From Alligator mississippiensis (taxonomy: Eukaryota > Chordata > Crocodylia > Alligatoridae): a stretch of 64,000 nucleotides of DNA. The stretch spans positions 19,912,501 to 19,976,500 of the forward strand of contig NC_081837.1 in assembly GCF_030867095.1 (NCBI RefSeq), written 5' to 3'. This document shows, in pieces, positions 58,505-64,000 of this stretch (positions are counted from its first letter, which is position 1; each line of letters starts with the position of its first letter). The position numbers were made by a program, and so were the translations under genes. Under the pieces are notes generated by a model. It was not told the origin of the DNA. It saw only the letters and a program-made list of their open reading frames with translations, and ran no database searches.

Positions 58505-60518
58505 GCTAGGTTAAGTTATATTATATTGTTTTATTTCCTGTTATATGGTATTGTGGTGAACTGCCTTGTAGTATATATTAGATGCTGGTTATTTATGTGC
58601 CTCTGTGCTTCTTTAGACAGAAGCAGCTGTTTGTTGTAGCCTGCCCATAACATGTAACTGTGCTGACATCCATCTGGGACAACTGGGTACAAAGCAGCAG
58701 TTGTTCCATCCTGCTCCCTCTGTGTTGGGCTGTGCAGTGCATGTAGCTACACTGGACCAGCCTTGATTCCCTGTCCCACCCCAGTGCTGGTGCACAGCTC
58801 CTTCAGGCCTGGGCACGTTCTGGAAGGCAGGAGGGGAAATACACTGGGAACAAGCAGACCAGAGGCACAGCCTGTGCGTGGTCATGCAGGAGAGGACGCT
58901 GCCCTGCTTTCCTGCTTTGTAGACCTAAAAAACCCCCCGGTGGGTGCTACCCTGGCATGGTCTGATCTCAATTCCTGCCCAGTTTCAGAAGACCAAGGCA
59001 TCTGGGCAGCAGGGAACCAGTGCCACCAGCCTGTGAGCTATGTGACCACACAACGGCACCCCCTGGAAGACCCGAGAGTGTCTGCAGCAACGAGAGGCCA
59101 GGCTCCTCTCCTAACCCTGCAGCACCCGCCATACTGTTGTCTCTCTCCCCTGGCTCCCTCTTATCTCTCAGCACCGGGGCTGAGCCCCATAGCATAGCAA
59201 AGCCAGGTCATACAGCTCTCCCTGCTGCTCTGTGGAGCTGGCCTGGGAGAGGGCTTCTTTGCTGGCTGATTGCTGCTCCCCTGCAGTGAGTGCTGAGAAA
59301 ACCTACGTGAGTGCAGTGGAAACTCCTGTCTCCCGAGCTTTCTTTTTCCCAAAGACTCCCTGGGTCCCCAGTCCAAGGTATTGGGGTAACCCCTCTGCTT
59401 TAGCTGTGGCCAGTTTACATGTTATGTCCAGTGTAGTGTCAGGGTTGACTGTAGTGTTGCTAAGAGGCCAGTCAGTGGATGTGCCTGGCATGGGTTGGCC
59501 AGGGCTGGTCCTGCCTCAGGCAGGGGTTAGATGTGAGCTCTGGAGGTCCCTCCCAGCCCCACTGCTCTGGGATCCTGTCATCTGACTGCATCAGCGCTCA
59601 GCCCTGCTGCCTGGGGCTGTGCCTGGGCTGCCCAGGGGGACTGCAGCGTGAGGGGAGCAGCGGGTGCTTAGCTTTTGGGGTAGTCAAGGCTAAAGTGAAA
59701 CCTGGCTTTTCCTTCCAGTGAGTCCCCAGGAGCTGGGATGCAGAGACGTGGTCTGTTCTGCTCTCAGCATCAAGAAAGGAAGCAGGGCTGAGTGACACAA
59801 GAGCTGTGCCTGGCTGGAGAGGCAGGAGGGGTTTAGCACAGTGGTGGATGAGGTGATGTGCTGAGTTTTCACGGAAGGGCTTTTGCTCCCCTGGTCTGTG
59901 ACTTTCTCAGTCAAATAAGAGCCAGGAGCCGCTGGCAGCTCCGTGTGTGCAGGGGTAGCAGGGAGACACCAGGCTGCTGAGGACACACGTTCTTTTGGGG
60001 GGAGGTTTGAGGCACCTGGCCCCGATACTGCATAAGCTCCAACAGGAGACACAGTGCGTCTCTTCCCCACAGTCACGTCCCTCCCAGCACACAGATGCAG
60101 CCACTGCTGGGTGGGCGGCTGTGTTTACAGACCGGTCAGGCAGGACAGACAAGATATGGGGACACCCCACGCACAGATCCCCTAATGAGATGTACGTGGC
60201 CACCTGCAGTTTTAAATATGGATATTTCAAATGTTTGCATTTCTGGACCTGAGAATTGAACTGACTAAATCAGGGGGCTGAGTTCAAGCCAGGAGGTTCC
60301 TGCTCCCATTGCAGGTGATGTGGGGCTACCTTGTGCGATGTGTGGTGCATTAGCCCTTCTGTACCATCTCTTCCTTTAACCACTGCGATGCTGTGCGCCT
60401 CCTTAGGCACCTTGGACATTTATCCACGTATATTTGTCTGCTGTAATGGGCCAGAGATCCTGTGTGTTGGAGCAGACTCAATTAATCGAGTCTTCTCCGT
60501 ACACGAGCTGATGTGTCT

Positions 60519-60702
60519 GGTGCTGCGTCGCCTGCATTCATATAAACAGTGAAATGTGCATCAGTGCTGAGAAAATGGCAGCAGTGTGGTTTTGAACTAA
60601 AACGTTTTTGATGTGTTTTACTTCGAAAGTGCACCACCACTGTTTTCTCAGCGCTGACATGCATTTCACTGTTTATACAAATGTATGTAATGCAGCACCG
60701 GG
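60519..60702. mobile_element. Strong foldback element
   Basis: Left arm 60519-60602 and right arm 60613-60702 are inverted copies (TATAAACAGTGAAATG, GCTGAGAAAA, GGTGCTGC in both) with about a 10-base loop. This is a long hairpin typical of foldback MITEs. Confidence 0.8.
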
Positions 60703-60894
60703 TGCTTTTAAAAGTGCCTGGCACTGCAGCACAAACATATGTAAAAAGTGTCCCATGTCTGCTCGTAGCTCAGAACAAAGTTCCTGCCCCGTGAGCTGTG
60801 TGGGGCCCTCTCTCCAGGCTAGTCTGATCTCCTCAGCATTTCAGAGTCACACCATGTAACACCTCGGCCAGGGATTTCCTATTTTGCTGCTCGA

Positions 60895-61716
60895 GTGCGG
60901 CAGGAAACAGTGGAGCTGCCTGTGCACCAAGTGCTGCTCAGCAGCCCCGGTCACGACTCCTCCGTGGGGTTTCAACCTTGGCTCTCAGCAGTACAAGCAG
61001 AGGGCTCAGCTGTCCCACCGGACAGAGCAAGACCGTTTGCTGTGGTCAGAGCAGGCTCCATCCTCCCTGGGATCCAGCCAGTTGAGCCAGCTTGGCCCAC
61101 TACCCGACGCATGGGACAACACTGGGGAAGCACAGCCTCTTCACCCAGCACCTTGCAGGGCTTAGCCCCTCAGTCTTTCCTCACAGCTATGGTAGCTCTA
61201 ACACAGCAGAGAAGTGTCACCTGCATGTCAGAAGTGCTCTCCCCAGCAGCGGGGAAGGCTGAGCTGGATAAATCCCCAGGGCTCGTGATTTGGAAGCTTT
61301 TTGAATCTCTTGGGGCTACAAACCGTGGTTCGAAACGGCCCCTGAGGTTTCTGGCTCCCCGGGTGCCTGGCTCAGCCTGGAGCATTGTGAGGATGGTGTG
61401 TGCGGGGATATCTGTGCTTGGGGCCTCTGTTCCAGGGCGCAGAGGCATAGGCAGGCTGGGGAAAGGATGGGAAATCTCTGGCTTGCAGGGAGGCTCTGGC
61501 ATCTGGGACCCTTCCTGCTTCACGTTTGGGTTAGTGGACATAGGTCCCAGGTGGGCCATCAGCGCTGGGCCTCATGCACATCCTGGAGCTGGTTGGGGAA
61601 GTGCTGGGGGCTGGAGCAAGGCCCAGAGTGACACATTAGAGTCTGGACTTGATTCCTTTGCATATCTCTCAGACAGACCCACGGGAACCCCCTGCAAAGA
61701 GATAGCAGAAATGTAA
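60895..61716 (+). other. Unrecognised 273-codon frame in GC-rich DNA
   Basis: Open from ATG to TAA, but the protein (MRQETVELPVHQVLLSS...) has no domain, membrane pattern or repeat I know and is rich in G, S, A and R, as chance frames in GC-rich DNA are. Shorter frames overlap it on the other strand. Probably not a gene. Confidence 0.15.
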
Positions 61717-62363
61717 CCCCCCAACCTTGCTGCTCCTGCACTCAAGGGCCCTCTGCCCATCCCTGCCCACCCCACTCACTGCCCCTGTGTGCTCTGCAGC
61801 AGGGATACCTTCTCCCCTGTGCTGTGCTCCCCAGCCCCAAGGTCCTCTGGTGACTGAATCCCAGGTGAAGGGCCACTTGCCCTCTTTGACCAGCCCTAAG
61901 AGCAACACTTATGGGAACGTTCCCCTCTTGTGACCTGTGTGTGACTCAGGCACAACCTCTTGACACCTGGCACAGCCCAGGCTGCTCAGCCACACATCAC
62001 TGCCGCTGGCCTGTGGCACCAAGTGCAGGGCGGGAGGTAGCTGGTACCGTCTGCGCTGTGAAGCACTGGTCGTGTCGAAGAAGGACTCAGGAGAGCAAAC
62101 CAGTGCAGCCCAATGAGTTTGCTGCTGAGATCTCTAGGACCGCCACCTTGGTAAGGCCTGGGGTCCTGCACAGCTCCCCCCAAAGGATGGCAACGGCCCC
62201 CGGGGGAAGGAGCGAGCACATCCCACAACCATCGTCCCTCACTTCAGACTCTGCTTGTTTCTCACCTCCGGAACCTGCCTTGAGTTGGCGCATTTCTGAT
62301 CTAGGTCACATACAGCTGCACCCCGGGGGCAGACAGACTTCACTGGCGCGGGAACACCATCCC

Positions 62364-62580
62364 CTTGTCTGTGGATACCAGGAACTGGCTTTTGGGCTGG
62401 GACTAGATATGGAAATGCTTCTTGGGCCACCCCATGCCATGCTTCTGTGGCACCAGAGGACTCTCCCGGACACCCCTGATCAGAGTTTAGCCTGGCCCAG
62501 AGTGCGGTTTGTTCGTGCCAGGCTGCTAACTGGCAGCCCCCCATGCCCACTGCACTAAGTATACAGGCTTGAGTAAGGAA
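62364..62580 (-). repeat. Satellite-like unit in inverted orientation
   Basis: Read on the minus strand, CCTTACTCAAGCCTGTATAC, CTTAGTGCAGTGGGC, GGTGCCACAGAAGCATGGC and GGTGGCCCAAGAAGC match the units of the array at 63460-64000, which has the opposite orientation. Confidence 0.8.
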
Positions 62581-62979
62581 TTTCTTTTGGACTGCAGGTG
62601 GTCCCTGGATGGCAGCCGTGGGTGAGACTCGCTTCCCCAGTGACTCAGCTAGGCGGGAGCTCCCTAGGTTGGTTTTCCACTGACTGTGACTGTGATCCAT
62701 TTTTAGTTACAAATGAAGGCTAATAGTTAAGGTTTTGCTCTGGGAGTACCACTGTTCTCCTTCTCCCTTGTAATAAACTTGTTCTAATTTAATGTTTGCT
62801 AGTGAGTGAGCAGGTTGCTTTAAACTTCAACACCCAGCTTTAAGTTACTTTACCAAGCTTCTGGGTGGCGGCTGGAGGTAAGTGTGAAAAGCTGTTGAAA
62901 AATCCCTAGAGGCCTCTATATACATGCTCTGGGGTGGATAGAGGGCCTGCTTTAAACAGAACGGCTCTGAGAGCCACTC

Positions 62980-63160
62980 TAATTAAGTCGGCTGCAGCGT
63001 TACATGTATTCAGCGTCCTGTGCTTCAAAATGGCGGCAGGGGCACTTTAACAAAGCTTGTTAGAAGAGCTTTAGTTAAAGTGCTGGCGCTGCCATTTTAA
63101 AACACGGGGACAGTCAACTGAATACACGATGCAGAGGCTGCTGGAGTGCACTAATTAGCA
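62980..63160. mobile_element. Foldback element
   Basis: GTATTCAGCG...CAAAATGGCGGCAG...GCACTTTAAC (63007-63051) is inverted at 63074-63125 (GTTAAAGTGC...GCTGCCATTTTAAAAC...GAATAC) around the short centre ACAAAGCTTGTTAGAAGAGC. Outer matches extend to about 62990 and 63150. Confidence 0.75.
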
Positions 63161-63459
63161 TGCTCCAGCAGACTGGCAGCAAACTCATTTAATCGGGTCT
63201 GCTCTGACTATGCATCGGAGCAGAGTTGCATCACGTGTACCGGTGCCCTGTATTTGCATGCAGGCAGTCGTCCTACCATCCAGTGCCTGGTGGAACAGCA
63301 ACACAAAGGTCTTAAGGGTTGGGTGTCAACTGGCAGGCGCACACTCAAAAAGCGAGGCAGGGACATGCCCAGATTTCTTCCGGAGGCTCCCTTGGTAGTG
63401 GGGACATGTTTTGGGATGATTTCATGAGGGTTTCGCCCCAGGATCCCAGCATAAGGGCA

Positions 63460-64000
63460 GCTCCTTATTGGTAGAAATGTAAATAGCACATGGGGATGGG
63501 GAGTAAATTGGTGCCTGGCATGGCCAAAGTGCTCTTTCTATCAGGCAAGACCCTGGTCAGCGGTGTCCGGGAGAGTCTTCCAGTGCCACGGAGGCATGGC
63601 AGGGGGTGGCCCAAAGAGGATTGCTTGTCATCACAGCCCAAAACCCAGTTCCTTATTCAGGCCCATATACTTAGTACAATGTCTCGGGGGGCTGTCAGTT
63701 GGTAGCCTAGCACAGCCAAACTGGGTCTTGGGCCAGGCAGGACTCTGACCAGAGATGACCAGGACAGTCCCCTGGTGCCACAGAGGCATGCTGTGAGGTG
63801 GCCCAAAATGGATTTCCAACCATTATTCCAGCCCAAGATCCAGTTCCTTACTCAAACACATGTACTTAGTAGTGTGTGTGGGTTGGGGGTGGGGGCAGGG
63901 CCAAGCCACGCTTTGAGCCGTGCAAGACTCTGGTCAGAGATGTCCAGGAGTGTGCCCAAGTGCCAGAGACATGGTGTTGGGTGGGCCAAGAACCATTTCC
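63460..64000 (+). repeat. ~190-bp satellite-like tandem array, runs off the window
   Basis: Three head-to-tail units: about 63460-63650, 63651-63841 and 63842 to the edge. Each has GTTCCTTA.TCA, TACTTAGTA, CTGG(T/A)CAG.G(A/G)TG, GTGCCA.AGGCATG and GGTGGCCCAAA in order. Units differ by many substitutions. The array continues beyond the right edge, so its full size is unknown. Confidence 0.85.

Overview
The window looks like vertebrate, most likely crocodilian, nuclear DNA. It holds several 3'-truncated CR1 LINEs of different ages, single-exon olfactory receptor (OR) genes of a sauropsid type, an intron-bearing nicotinamide/indolethylamine N-methyltransferase (NNMT/INMT)-like cluster, a gammaretrovirus-like fossil and many small foldback or terminal-inverted-repeat elements. 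There are no operons; most of the 64 kb is intergenic and repetitive. The species assignment is inference.

Layout. 0-20 kb is an OR neighbourhood on the minus strand: a partial OR14-like gene at the left edge, one full-length OR of 317 residues at 8.5-9.5 kb, and a truncated OR14-like copy at 17.7-18.2 kb. The left-edge gene and the truncated copy lie in a ~1.35 kb duplicated block. Between them lies the C-terminal piece of a zinc transporter that matches SLC39A2; in mammals SLC39A2 also sits near OR genes. 19.5-21.4 kb holds two CR1 LINEs tail to tail, the longer one with an open reverse-transcriptase frame of 495 codons.

21-33 kb is dominated by unusual repeats: two copies of a tRNA-Pro-headed repeat, a structurally perfect tRNA-Thr(AGT), a 45-bp minisatellite that reverses direction, an array of a palindromic 14-mer between two copies of one duplicated segment, a 384-bp CpG-bearing element with inverted ends, and a ~1.1 kb inverted repeat built from tRNA-like modules. 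33-40 kb is mostly unrecognised.

40.5-48.5 kb is an NNMT/INMT-like cluster on the plus strand: one three-exon gene (260 codons if a weaker splice donor is used), an isolated partial last exon, and a broken copy with exon 1 and part of exon 3. An antisense endogenous-retrovirus fossil (48.7-51.2 kb) abuts the broken copy. 51-64 kb has no gene I can name; it contains CR1-tail relics, two strong hairpin elements, and a ~190-bp satellite array running off the right edge.

The most interesting signal is a dispersed repeat family (about seven copies) with a hammerhead-ribozyme-like core, CTGANGA - short hairpin - GAAA. Its variable base is the one position of that core free to vary in real hammerheads, and the hairpin shows base-pair covariation between copies. 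One 5'-truncated copy has a 14-bp target-site duplication, so the family moved as a retroposon.
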